DNA of 36,844 nucleotides from Legionella sp. (GTDB lineage: Bacteria > Pseudomonadota > Gammaproteobacteria > Legionellales > Legionellaceae), in the NCBI GenBank assembly GCA_009995425.1, contig JAACPN010000015.1:1-36844 (forward strand), read 5' to 3'. Positions 9,312 to 17,208 of this stretch are shown piece by piece (the stretch's first letter is position 1; each line of letters starts with the position of its first letter). A program made the position numbers and the translations under genes. The notes under the pieces are model-generated. The model made no database searches and was not told the DNA's origin. It was given only the letters and a program-made list of their open reading frames with translations.

Positions 9312-10529
9312 GTGTTAAATGCGCCATTAAAAAAAATAAAAGCATTTGTAAAATACAGGTCGTATTTTGAGCAATCAATAAGAAATCATAAGCTGTTAGC
9401 GGTTGTTTTTTTTGTGTTAATTATTTGGTTGGTTTTGGTTTTCATGATGCGTAGTTATGATTTTTATCAATTAAAAAAAGCAGCATTAAAAGAAGATGTT
9501 TATTCAGTTTCTATCGTTTATCCTAAGCAAAATAAGACGCCTGAAACCATTGAGTTGCCTGGCAATATTATGGCTTGGAATCAGTCCTATATCTATTCGC
9601 GCGTGAATGGATACATCAAAGCATGGTACACCGATTATGGTGCCAGGGTTGAGAAAGGTCAAATTATGGCTCGTATTAATACTCCAATGCTAAATGCACG
9701 TTATGGCCAGGCTAAAGCAGACTTGGAAGCCGTAAAGGCTAAATATAAATTGGCTATATTAACAGCCGATCGCTACATTGCGATGAAAGAATCCAAAGCT
9801 GTTTCTATTCAGTCGATATCGGTTAAAGAAGCTATGCTAAAATTTGAAAAAGGAAAGTATGATGCAGCTGCATATCATGTTAAAACACTGAACGAGCGAC
9901 TGAAATTCAAACACATTATAGCTCCGTTTTCAGGTATTGTGATTTCTAGAAATGTAAATTTAGGTGACTATGTCACCGAACAAGGGAGTGTGGAGGAACA
10001 AAGTCCTAAAGCAACACATCTCTTTATCGTGGCTGATATTCAAAAAGTACGTTTGTTTGTTTCAATTCCAGAAAGGTTTGGTCGGTTTTTAAAACCGGGC
10101 TTTAAGGCCGATGTTGTGTTTCCTCAATATCCGAATAAGCATTATGCGGCTGAGTTTTTAAGTTCGGCAACGGCATTTGATCCAGAAACCAGAACAGTTG
10201 TGACTGAGTTTGTTATCGATAATCAAGACGAATCTATCTGGCCGGGTTCTTATGCAACCGTTACCATATCTGCTGACACAAATGCTGATATTTTGTCGAT
10301 TCCAACAACGGCGCTGATTTTTGATGCGCATGGCACACGAGTTGCGATAATGGATGAACATCATCGCGTGCATTTTAAAGATATTAAAGTTGATCAATTA
10401 AAAGCGAGAACTGTTGATGTCCTTGAGGGAGTATCCGTAACCGATCAGGTGATTAATGCTCCAAATTTAGGGTTGTTGGAAGGTAGTAAAGTTAAGGTCG
10501 CAACACTTGCGAAAGGTTATCTTCAATAA
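9312..10529 (+). CDS. RND efflux periplasmic adaptor (membrane fusion protein)
   Basis: Adaptor subunit that links the permease to the outer-membrane channel. I place the start at GTG 9312, because AAGGAA at 9300-9305 lies six bases upstream; the frame stays open upstream to TTG 9252 inside the permease gene, but that start has no ribosome-binding site. The protein of 405 residues has one N-terminal membrane anchor (about residues 27-46), a barrel-sandwich (lipoyl-like) half with YSRVNGYIKAWYTDYGARVEKGQ, an alpha-hairpin with Ala/Lys-rich helices, then the second lipoyl half (IIAPFSGIVISRNVNLGDYV) and beta-barrel domain. It is not a lipoprotein. The outer-membrane gene starts 10 bases after its stop. 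Confidence 0.88.
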   Translation: MLNAPLKKIKAFVKYRSYFEQSIRNHKLLAVVFFVLIIWLVLVFMMRSYDFYQLKKAALKEDVYSVSIVYPKQNKTPETIELPGNIMAWNQSYIYSRVNGYIKAWYTDYGARVEKGQIMARINTPMLNARYGQAKADLEAVKAKYKLAILTADRYIAMKESKAVSIQSISVKEAMLKFEKGKYDAAAYHVKTLNERLKFKHIIAPFSGIVISRNVNLGDYVTEQGSVEEQSPKATHLFIVADIQKVRLFVSIPERFGRFLKPGFKADVVFPQYPNKHYAAEFLSSATAFDPETRTVVTEFVIDNQDESIWPGSYATVTISADTNADILSIPTTALIFDAHGTRVAIMDEHHRVHFKDIKVDQLKARTVDVLEGVSVTDQVINAPNLGLLEGSKVKVATLAKGYLQ

Positions 10530-10539
10530 GCAGAGTTTC

Positions 10540-12123
10540 ATGATTAAATTAAAAGCTCATAAGCATCGATCAAAACCAGACAAGCTTAGCTGTGTGCTTG
10601 TTATGGTTTTATTGCTGTCTTCTTGCGGAGCTAAACGCGATATTATTGATTTGTCCCCTGAATATAACCCTGAAAAGTTGATTGTACCTCGCGATTTTCG
10701 AGGTCAAAGCCCCTTCAAAATAGCCACGCCTTCAGAAAATACCTACAGTGGCGAATGGTGGAAATTATTTAATGATCCCGAGTTAGATCAGCTACAAAAA
10801 AAGCTTTATGAGAGTAATCCAACGTTACAAGCAGCAGGGGAGCGGTTCGTCCAATCAAGATATGAAATGATGAAGGCGCGCTCCATGTATTTACCTCATT
10901 TGGGCATTAAAGGTTTTTATGATCAAAATCAGCGCTCGAGTGATGATTTGATGCATGGACAAGTCAATGAGCTTGCCTTGGGAAACACCTCATCGTTTAT
11001 GGGGCCTCTATCTTGGGAGCCTGATATATGGTCAAAATACAGAAATGCAACCAACATACGAGTCTTTCAAGCACAAGCATCTGCGGCAAATTATGGCGCT
11101 ATTCGTTTATTGCTCCAAGCAGAGCTTGCAGCAAATTATTATACCCTGCGGGCACTGGACGCAAAAAATAGCGTGTACTTTCAGTCCATTGCTTATTATA
11201 AAAAAGCTTTGGACATGGTCACCATTCAATTCAACGGTAATTTAGCATCCAGCCTTGATGTCGCTCGAGCAAAATTTTTATTGACCAGTACTGAGTCGAA
11301 GCAACTCGATGTTGAAGCCGAACGCCAGGTTGTGGAACAGTCGATTGCAGCATTAGTCAATGTTTCACCTTCTACGTTTAGAATAAAACCCGTGAGTACG
11401 TTTAGTATTCCCAAAATGACTATACCCAAAGTTTTACCGGCGGATCTGTTAGAACGTAGACCGGATATTGCGGCATTAGAACGCAAAATGGCACAGGCCA
11501 ATAAATCCATCGGTATTGCTCGCGCAGCATTTTTTCCTGATATTAATTTAAACGGAAGCAGCAGTTTGTTTCTTATCGCGAAAATATCAAACCCTGTTTG
11601 GGCCTTTGGTAGCATTCTCGATTATAATATTTTTGAATCGGGATACCGGCGTGCACAATTGCAACGTTCCTGGTCTGTCTATCGTGAAACACTCAATCAA
11701 TATCGAGAAGGTGTGCTCACGGCATTTAAAGAAGTGGAACATGGACTCAGTAAAACCAATCTTATTGATAAGTCGCTAGGACGACAAAAAGAAGCGGTTG
11801 CGGCAGCATTTCATATGCAAGAACTCACCATGGATTTATTTCGAGGTAAATTAGCGTCATCACTCGATTTGCTTTATGCAGAACTCAAAACACTAGAAGC
11901 ACGTATTCATGAGGTAGAGATCAAAATGAATTTGATGGTCTCCACTGTACATCTTGTGAAAGCATTAGGGGGCGGATGGGAACAAAAAAATCAAATGCCT
12001 CAAGATAAGCAAATTCCAGCGTTTGGATTATTTCAATACACTAAGCTTGGTGAGATCAAACCGGTGGTTGATATTGGAAAATCTGATCCAGAAAACCAAG
12101 TGAATTTAATTGGAGGATATTAG
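10540..12123 (+). CDS. Outer-membrane efflux lipoprotein (TolC/NodT-like family)
   Basis: Outer-membrane channel of the RND system, 527 residues. The start at ATG 10540 gives a lipoprotein signal peptide with a basic N-region, a hydrophobic run VLVMVLLL and a lipobox LSSC with the lipidated Cys29. An upstream in-frame TTG at 10507 would bury the signal and is rejected. The EWWKLFNDPELDQL segment just after the signal is typical of the NodT family, and ADLLERRPDIAALE is the conserved block in the second repeat. Two outer-membrane efflux repeats are expected from the family. The three-gene order permease-adaptor-channel differs from the commoner adaptor-permease-channel order. Confidence 0.9.
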   Translation: MIKLKAHKHRSKPDKLSCVLVMVLLLSSCGAKRDIIDLSPEYNPEKLIVPRDFRGQSPFKIATPSENTYSGEWWKLFNDPELDQLQKKLYESNPTLQAAGERFVQSRYEMMKARSMYLPHLGIKGFYDQNQRSSDDLMHGQVNELALGNTSSFMGPLSWEPDIWSKYRNATNIRVFQAQASAANYGAIRLLLQAELAANYYTLRALDAKNSVYFQSIAYYKKALDMVTIQFNGNLASSLDVARAKFLLTSTESKQLDVEAERQVVEQSIAALVNVSPSTFRIKPVSTFSIPKMTIPKVLPADLLERRPDIAALERKMAQANKSIGIARAAFFPDINLNGSSSLFLIAKISNPVWAFGSILDYNIFESGYRRAQLQRSWSVYRETLNQYREGVLTAFKEVEHGLSKTNLIDKSLGRQKEAVAAAFHMQELTMDLFRGKLASSLDLLYAELKTLEARIHEVEIKMNLMVSTVHLVKALGGGWEQKNQMPQDKQIPAFGLFQYTKLGEIKPVVDIGKSDPENQVNLIGGY

Positions 12124-12190
12124 AGCATGAAACTATCTAATTAAACTCAGCCTGGTAAGATGCGATCCTATTTTAGAGCGCGATATTTTT

Positions 12191-12745
12191 ATGCCAAAAT
12201 TAACAGACCATCAGATTAAGCAACAAACGATAGCTTGGATACGTACGTTTATTATTTACTATAATATTTGTCCATTTGCAAAACATACCGTTCATCACGA
12301 AACGCTCGCCATCGAGCTTGCTCGACCGGATAATAATGTCGAGCAAGCGCTTGAAACCATGATGACAACGCTTGTACACATGGATGAAAATGCTGATATA
12401 GAAACCGTTTTATTGGTCTTTCCTGATTTTTTTTCAAATTTTGATGATTATTTAGATGGTGTTGCTTTAGCTGAAGAGCTTTTATCTATGAGTGGTTATG
12501 AAGGCATTTATCAACTCGCGACATTCCATCCTGATTATTGCTTTGCGGATGTTTCAGTCACAGATGTATCTAATTACACCAATCGTAGTCCTTACCCTAT
12601 GCTGCATATTTTACGAGAAAATAGCATTGAAAAGGCGCTTGATTATTACGGTGACACCAGTCAAATCCCAGAGAATAATATTTTAACCATGCACACATTA
12701 GGCCTCGATAAGGTCAAGGCCTTATTAAAAAATCTAAGTTCGTAA
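12191..12745 (+). CDS. DUF1415 family protein
   Basis: A 184-residue soluble protein of the DUF1415 family, whose function is not known. The recognisable features are the N-terminal WIRTFIIYYNICPFAK, the central ETVLLVFPDFFSNFDDYLD and the YQLATFHPDYCFAD block followed by NYTNRSPYPMLHILRE, which are the conserved patches of the family (including Cys, His and Asp residues that could form an active or metal site). No signal peptide or membrane segment is present. It stands alone between the pump operon and ssb, 67 bases after the outer-membrane gene. Confidence 0.85.
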   Translation: MPKLTDHQIKQQTIAWIRTFIIYYNICPFAKHTVHHETLAIELARPDNNVEQALETMMTTLVHMDENADIETVLLVFPDFFSNFDDYLDGVALAEELLSMSGYEGIYQLATFHPDYCFADVSVTDVSNYTNRSPYPMLHILRENSIEKALDYYGDTSQIPENNILTMHTLGLDKVKALLKNLSS

Positions 12746-12767
12746 AACAAAATTGAGTCGTGTAATG

Positions 12768-12795
12768 TTTATTCTCGTGATTTTTACGTTATAAT
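12768..12795 (+). promoter_or_regulatory. Probable ssb promoter
   Basis: A perfect TATAAT -10 element lies at 12790-12795, with a poor -35 (TTTATT at 12768-12773, 16-base spacing). It is 34 bases upstream of the ssb ATG. The -10 match is strong and the -35 match weak. Confidence 0.5.
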
Positions 12796-12829
12796 CTCTT
12801 TCCAATCGATCGCATTATGGAGAATTTAA

Positions 12830-13294
12830 ATGGCACGTGGTGTAAATAAAGTTACTTTAATCGGAAATATCGGCGCAGATCCAGATCTGAGATACATGCC
12901 GAATGGTAATGCAGCAACAACCCTTTCGTTAGCAACCAGTGAATCTTGGAAAGATAAACAAACCGGTGAGCGTCAAGAGCGCACCGAATGGCATCGTGTG
13001 GTTTGTTTTAACCGCTTGGGCGAAATTGCAGGTGAGTACGTGAAAAAAGGCTCTAAGCTTTATGTAGAAGGAAGTATTCGTACTCGTAAGTGGAAAGATC
13101 AGCAAGGTGTTGATCGTTATACAACCGAAATTGTTGCTTCTGATATTCAAATGCTGGATTCAAAAGGTTCTGTTTCGGGTGACTATGCTGAAATGGACCA
13201 GTCAGCAGGCCGAGCTCAACCTGTAGGGCAATCTAAAGCTCAGTCAGCACCGCAAGAATCATTTGACGCTTTGGACGACGATATCCCGTTCTAA
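12830..13294 (+). CDS. ssb: Single-stranded DNA-binding protein
   Basis: Ssb coats single-stranded DNA during replication, recombination and repair. It has 154 residues. The N-terminal OB fold begins [22 protein letters not shown] and continues through [37 protein letters not shown] glutamine-, serine- and alanine-rich linker follows, and the acidic tip DDDIPF that recruits partner proteins ends the chain. The ATG has GGAG upstream (12818-12822 area). A terminator hairpin lies 21 bases after the stop, so the gene is probably its own transcription unit. Confidence 0.97.
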   Translation: MARGVNKVTLIGNIGADPDLRYMPNGNAATTLSLATSESWKDKQTGERQERTEWHRVVCFNRLGEIAGEYVKKGSKLYVEGSIRTRKWKDQQGVDRYTTEIVASDIQMLDSKGSVSGDYAEMDQSAGRAQPVGQSKAQSAPQESFDALDDDIPF

Positions 13295-13315
13295 GCTAAC
13301 CTGTTCCGCATGCTT

Positions 13316-13357
13316 ATGCATCCTGCCGTTTGTTTGCAGGATGCATTTGATTTATTA
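13316..13357 (+). terminator. Rho-independent terminator after ssb
   Basis: A perfect 11-base-pair stem has arms ATGCATCCTGC (13316-13326) and its complement (13336-13346), with a nine-base loop, followed by TTTGATTTATT. The T tract is interrupted but the stem is strong and placed just behind ssb. Confidence 0.75.
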
Positions 13358-13370
13358 AGGGGGTTATGTG

Positions 13371-13688
13371 ATGCTTGCCTTATCTATGTTTAAATCCCAA
13401 TCGCCTCCGGCAAACGAAGCCACGCCGGCACTTACTTTTTTTGCCGTATTAGATATATTGAAAAATAGACATTTTATTTCAGCGGAGTTTGCTCAAAAAA
13501 TCCTGGAGCATTCTTCACCTCCATCTGCGCCCAAAATATCACTTGCAGCCATTGAGGCGGCAAGAAAATTAGGTGATATTCAAGCGAGCCAGCCTGAAAC
13601 AGATTTGTGCATGGATATAAGCTATTTTACGGATGAAGACGAAACACCACCCGAGCAAGAGACGAAACGCTTTAGATGTGATTCGTAG
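13371..13688 (+). CDS. Small protein of unknown function
   Basis: A 105-residue protein that I do not recognise. The start at ATG 13371 is supported by AAGGGGG at 13357-13363; a GTG directly before it is also in frame. The first 40 residues contain a hydrophobic helix-like stretch (PALTFFAVLDIL), followed by a likely amphipathic helical middle part (SLAAIEAARKLGDIQ) and an acidic tail with FTDEDETPPEQE before a short basic end. No signal peptide is clear. It lies between the ssb terminator and the convergent MFS gene and overlaps the MFS stop region by 17 bases. No separate promoter was seen, so it may depend on readthrough from ssb. Confidence 0.6.
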   Translation: MLALSMFKSQSPPANEATPALTFFAVLDILKNRHFISAEFAQKILEHSSPPSAPKISLAAIEAARKLGDIQASQPETDLCMDISYFTDEDETPPEQETKRFRCDS

Positions 13689-14865
13689 CTTGTTGAGTCA
13701 TCGGTTTTTGCTTCATGGAAATGGCGATATAGAGCCATAACGAAGCAATGAAGGCATTGGTGATCACAACGCCAGAGTTACCGTAATGTTGATACAATAA
13801 GCCCGCCATACTTCCGCCTGCAAAAATACCTAAAAACTGACTGCTAGAGTAAACCCCCATCGCCGTACCTTTGTTTTTGGGATTGGTGCGTTTAGACACC
13901 AACGAAGGTAGCATGGCTTCTAATGCATTAAATGCTAAAAAATAGATAAACATGAGACTACAAAACACTCTCCAGGGAAGCGAGTGTTGTGCGAGTAGTG
14001 CTTGTGCAGTGCCCATGAGTCCAACCGCTATTAAAAACACAAGCTTTGTTTTGCCACGTTTTTCTGCAAATAAAATTAACGGCACGGCTGTAAGAAAAGA
14101 AATCACAAGCATAGGAAGGTAAAAATGCCACACAGCCGTGATTTGGTGGGTTTCTATCGCTTTACTCAGCTGAAGTGGCAATACAAAAAAAGTCGCTGTC
14201 AGCATGGCGTGTTGACAAAAAATACCAAAATTTAAACGCTGAAGCTCTGCCTGCTTAAACACGTCATGTAAGCGCGTTCGGTATGAGGTTGTATGTAGCT
14301 CGGGTGAGGTTTTAGGCTGAGGAACCACAAAATGTATTAATATGAGTCCGAAGCATGCCAGTACGATTGTCACTATAAATAACCCAGAAAGCCCTGTGTG
14401 CTGAGCAAGCGGTGGGCTAATAATAAAAGCTAAATTAAACGATAAACCAATGCTACCACCAATAACGGCCATAGATGAGGTACGTTTTGATTCGGGAGTT
14501 AGGTCGGCTAGCAGTGCCATGAGGACACTACCAATCGCACCCATGCCTTGTAGGGTTCTTGCAACGATCATACCTGTTATAGAATGTGTGGTCGCACCCA
14601 GTATGCTACCTAAGGCAAGCAGCATAAGCCCAGCGATAATTAAAGGCTTGCGACCGTAGCGGTCAGAGAGTAACCCAAAAGGTATTTGAAGTAGGCCTTG
14701 GCTTAAGCCGTAACAGCCTAATGCTAAGCCTATCAATGCAGGCGTTGAACCGGTTAAATTATGCGCATAAAGCGAGAAGACTGGAATAAGTAAAAATAAA
14801 CCCAGCATGCGGCATGAAAATATCGCGGCAATGGGAAGTACGGTGCGTAACCAGGTTGATTTCAT
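13672..14865 (-). CDS. MFS transporter (YajR-like drug/metabolite exporter type)
   Basis: Twelve-helix major facilitator transporter, 397 residues from the preferred start at 14865 (MKSTWLRTVLPIAAIF). The frame continues upstream to 14997, but that stretch is not hydrophobic and does not look like MFS sequence. The motif-A loop between helices 2 and 3 reads FGLLSDRYGRKPLI, and VARTLQGMGA fits motif B in helix 4. No Shine-Dalgarno sequence is evident before the ATG. Substrate is unknown; resemblance to the inner-membrane transporter YajR is only at family level. Legionella and Coxiella relatives, as I recall, also have an MFS gene near ssb and uvrA. Confidence 0.88.
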   Translation of the reverse strand: MKSTWLRTVLPIAAIFSCRMLGLFLLIPVFSLYAHNLTGSTPALIGLALGCYGLSQGLLQIPFGLLSDRYGRKPLIIAGLMLLALGSILGATTHSITGMIVARTLQGMGAIGSVLMALLADLTPESKRTSSMAVIGGSIGLSFNLAFIISPPLAQHTGLSGLFIVTIVLACFGLILIHFVVPQPKTSPELHTTSYRTRLHDVFKQAELQRLNFGIFCQHAMLTATFFVLPLQLSKAIETHQITAVWHFYLPMLVISFLTAVPLILFAEKRGKTKLVFLIAVGLMGTAQALLAQHSLPWRVFCSLMFIYFLAFNALEAMLPSLVSKRTNPKNKGTAMGVYSSSQFLGIFAGGSMAGLLYQHYGNSGVVITNAFIASLWLYIAISMKQKPMTQQATNHI

Positions 14866-14909
14866 ATAAACACAAACATTTTCGTGAAACGATGAGCAGA
14901 TGGTACAAA

Positions 14910-14936
14910 GAATAAGCTTTAAAGTAAAGCTTATTC
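14910..14936. repeat. Perfect inverted repeat between divergent MFS and fabL genes
   Basis: Arms GAATAAGCTTTA at 14910-14921 and the exact complement at 14925-14936 surround a three-base loop AAG. It lies 45 bases upstream of the MFS start and 88 bases upstream of the fabL start. Both orientations lack a T tract next to it, so an operator for a dimeric regulator or an mRNA leader hairpin is more likely than a terminator. Confidence 0.6.
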
Positions 14937-14959
14937 GTGAATTTTGACATGCATATGAA

Positions 14960-14989
14960 TTGACATATGAGGTTTGGTCACGGTAGCCT
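14960..14989 (+). promoter_or_regulatory. Possible fabL-operon promoter
   Basis: A perfect TTGACA at 14960-14965 is followed after 18 bases by TAGCCT (14984-14989), a poor -10. A second TTGACAT copy lies at 14944-14950. The position, about 35 bases before the fabL ATG, fits a promoter, but the -10 is weak. Confidence 0.35.
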
Positions 14990-15024
14990 TGAGCCATTTT
15001 GAGGCTGAGGCAAGGGAGATAGGT

Positions 15025-15783
15025 ATGTCTGAATTATTATTGGCGAACCGTGTGGCACTGATTACTGGTGGTGCACGTGGGATTGGTCGAGCAACGGCAC
15101 TTAAATTAGCACGTTCCGGGGCTGATATAGCCATTGTTTATTTTAATAGTTCGGATGAAGCAGAAATTGTTGTCAACGAAATCGAAGCGCTGGGCCGTCG
15201 CGCTGTAGCGTTTCAAGCCAACGTTGCAGATCATGCCTCGGTAAAAGATTTATTTAAAGCATTTAAAACGCATTTTGATACGCTTGATATTTTGGTGAGC
15301 AATGCGGCAAGTGGTGTACTTAAACCTGCGCTTAAAATGTCGACCAAACACTGGCGTTGGTGTATGGAAACGAATGCGCTTGCTTTAAATCACCTGGTAA
15401 CCGAAGCGCGACCCTTGATGCCACAAGGCTCGAGTGTGGTGGCGTTATCAAGTCTGGGTGCTGCGCGTGCGATACCTAATTATGCTTTTATTGGTGCTTC
15501 TAAAGCAGCACTGGAGGCGCTGGTGCGTTCGTTAAGTCTTGAGCTTGCCCCCGACGGTATTCGCATTAATACGTTATCCGCGGGTGTGGTTGATACCGAT
15601 GCATTAAAGCACTTTCCTAATCGTGAAGAGTTACTGGACCAAGCCGAAGCACGTTCACTCATTGGGCGTACCATGACACCGGGCGATGTGGCTGATGGTG
15701 TGTATTTATTGTGCTTGCCTGAAGCCCGGCTTTTGATGGGGCAAACGTTGTTTCTTGATGCCGGTTTTTCTGTCACAGGATAA
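15025..15783 (+). CDS. fabL: Enoyl-[acyl-carrier-protein] reductase, FabL type
   Basis: Short-chain dehydrogenase/reductase, 252 residues, predicted to reduce enoyl-ACP with NADPH in the last step of each fatty-acid elongation round. The nucleotide-binding motif TGGARGIG is at residues 14-21. The catalytic pair is Tyr153 and Lys160 spaced Y-x6-K, as in enoyl reductases, not the Y-x3-K of ketoacyl reductases. NAASGVLKP and DTDALKHFPNREELL closely resemble Bacillus subtilis FabL as I remember it. The start at ATG 15025 has AAGGGAG upstream; an in-frame TTG at 14974 is rejected. It opens a six-gene fatty-acid and lipid-acylation operon, although a second promoter lies before the ACP gene. Confidence 0.87.
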   Translation: MSELLLANRVALITGGARGIGRATALKLARSGADIAIVYFNSSDEAEIVVNEIEALGRRAVAFQANVADHASVKDLFKAFKTHFDTLDILVSNAASGVLKPALKMSTKHWRWCMETNALALNHLVTEARPLMPQGSSVVALSSLGAARAIPNYAFIGASKAALEALVRSLSLELAPDGIRINTLSAGVVDTDALKHFPNREELLDQAEARSLIGRTMTPGDVADGVYLLCLPEARLLMGQTLFLDAGFSVTG

Positions 15784-15806
15784 GTCGATCAGTCGATAAG
15801 TCGATA
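15783..15806 (+). repeat. Three tandem copies of an 8-base repeat
   Basis: AGTCGATC, AGTCGATA and AGTCGATA follow one another directly, beginning on the last base of the fabL stop codon. They lie next to the palindromes upstream of the ACP gene. Confidence 0.7.
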
Positions 15807-15843
15807 ATTATCATGCGCATGCTGGAAAAACTTGTGTTACAAT
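15803..15843 (+). promoter_or_regulatory. Promoter and twin palindromes upstream of the ACP gene
   Basis: An extended -10 element TGTTACAAT is at 15835-15843, 39 bases before the ACP start. There is no good -35, which suits an extended -10 promoter. Two perfect 10-base palindromes sit where the -35 would be: GATAATTATC (15803-15812) and CATGCGCATG (15812-15821). They are candidates for binding by a regulator of fatty-acid genes, but I cannot name one. Confidence 0.5.
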
Positions 15844-15882
15844 TCGGAGCTTTCTAAACCTGTTGATGCGTAAGGGATTGTG

Positions 15883-16299
15883 ATGATGAATGTAGAAAAC
15901 GTTTACCCAAAAGTTCAAGAAATTATTGCCGATGTATTGGTGATTGATGCAGTCGATGTAAGCTTAAAATCACGCTTAATTGCTGATTTGGGTGCTGAGT
16001 CAATTGATTTTCTTGATTTGGTGTTTCAACTTGAAAAAGAATTTTCAGTTAAAATTCCACGCGGTCAACTTGAAAAAAATGCACGTGGCACGTTAACTGA
16101 AGAAGAGTTTGAGTCAGGTGGTGTTTTAACAGCCGAAGGTATGGTTGCTTTAAAAAATTATTTAAACGAAGTGCCAGAAGAGCATTTTACACCTAATCTC
16201 AAAGTCAATGAGATCCCTATGCTTTTTACGGTAGAAACATTTTGTAAATTGATCATTGCAGCAAAAGCGGCGCAACCTGCAGAAGCTGTAACGGCTTAA
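15883..16299 (+). CDS. Long-form acyl carrier protein
   Basis: An acyl carrier protein of 138 residues, well above the usual 75-80. The attachment motif is DLGAESIDFLDLVFQLEKEF (about residues 30-50), with the Ser of GAES as the predicted 4'-phosphopantetheine site in place of the usual GADS. The extra length lies after helix II, where residues 60-110 form an insertion (TLTEEEFESGGVLTAEG) before a final helical part ending in an Ala-rich tail. Three start codons GTG-ATG-ATG lie in a row at 15880, 15883 and 15886 behind AAGGGA; the exact one is uncertain. The gene sits with dehydratase, ketosynthases and acyltransferase, so it probably carries a special acyl chain and not the bulk fatty acids. 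Confidence 0.88.
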   Translation: MMNVENVYPKVQEIIADVLVIDAVDVSLKSRLIADLGAESIDFLDLVFQLEKEFSVKIPRGQLEKNARGTLTEEEFESGGVLTAEGMVALKNYLNEVPEEHFTPNLKVNEIPMLFTVETFCKLIIAAKAAQPAEAVTA

Positions 16300-16302
16300 G
16301 TC

Positions 16303-17208
16303 ATGCATTTTTTATTTGTCGATCGTATTCTTGCGTTAACGCCAGGTGGGGTGACGCAAGGCATTAAACACGTGACGCCCGATGATTATTATCTCTGTCT
16401 TGATGAGCAGAACAGGCGTTATTTTGTCCCATCTTTAGTTGGCGAGACCGTTGGGCAATTGGCGGCTTGGAACGTGATGATGAGTCATGACTTCACGAAG
16501 CGTCCTGTGGCGGGGATTGCCGAGCGTGCGACGCTGCATCGACCGGTTTATGTGGGGGAGACGCTTCAGCTTGAAGCAACACTTGATGCTTTAGATGACT
16601 CGGCGGTGCAGTACCACGGGACGGCTCGCGTGGGTGACGAAGTGGTGTTTGAGCTAACCGGTGCTCTGGGTCCGCTTTTGCCGATGGATGATTTTATTGA
16701 TGTCGATGTGGTGCGCGCGCAATTTGATGAGCTCAATTTAAATCAACCCGAGGCGTTATCCGATGAGTTGCTGCTGCGTGCGCCATTCGGCGAGTCTTCG
16801 GTTGATAAATTACATCATGTGAATGCACGGGTGCAGTTTGACCGAATTTTAGAACATGAGCCGGGTGTTTGTATTACAGCAGAAAAATGCATCACACGCG
16901 CTGCACCGTATTTTCCCGACCATTTTCCTAAAAAACCGGTTTTACCCATGACCATACTGCTTGAGTGTGTTATGAACCTTGGGCGGTATTTTGTGGATCA
17001 GCTCGTGTTTGATAAGGCGTATCGTGTGCAGTGCGTGCAGCGTATCAAAATGAGTGACTTTGTTACGCCAGGTGCTGTATTAAGTGCAACCTTAAAATTA
17101 AAATCTCAACATGACGGTGAGCTCGTACTTTCCTGTCGTGTAAGTAACTTCGGTAAGCGGGTGTGTGTCTTGGAATTGGTTATGGTTGAAGTGAAGGAGA
17201 TAGCATGA
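16303..17208 (+). CDS. FabZ-like double-hotdog 3-hydroxyacyl-ACP dehydratase
   Basis: A 301-residue protein with two hotdog domains, about twice the length of FabZ. The C-terminal half (about 170-298) has a classic FabZ centre: FDRILEHEPG, then FPDHFPKKPVLPMTILLE with His207 and Glu221 at the +14 spacing of E. coli FabZ His54 and Glu68. The N-terminal half begins FLFVDRILALTPGG like FabZ, but where the active-site His should be it reads RRYFVPSLVGETVGQ, so it is probably catalytically silent and shapes the substrate tunnel. It starts three bases after the ACP stop, and its stop overlaps the next ATG (ATGA). Dehydration of 3-hydroxyacyl-ACP bound to the neighbouring ACP is the likely job. Confidence 0.85.
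   Translation: MHFLFVDRILALTPGGVTQGIKHVTPDDYYLCLDEQNRRYFVPSLVGETVGQLAAWNVMMSHDFTKRPVAGIAERATLHRPVYVGETLQLEATLDALDDSAVQYHGTARVGDEVVFELTGALGPLLPMDDFIDVDVVRAQFDELNLNQPEALSDELLLRAPFGESSVDKLHHVNARVQFDRILEHEPGVCITAEKCITRAAPYFPDHFPKKPVLPMTILLECVMNLGRYFVDQLVFDKAYRVQCVQRIKMSDFVTPGAVLSATLKLKSQHDGELVLSCRVSNFGKRVCVLELVMVEVKEIA

Noticed and set aside
14866-14997. 44-residue N-terminal extension of the MFS protein
   Set aside because: The stretch is not like MFS sequence and crosses the intergenic inverted repeat; helix 1 follows directly after ATG 14865.
15025-15783. First SDR gene as 3-ketoacyl-ACP reductase FabG
   Set aside because: The Tyr-Lys spacing is Y-x6-K and the NAASGV and DTDALKHFPN blocks are those of FabL enoyl reductase, not FabG.
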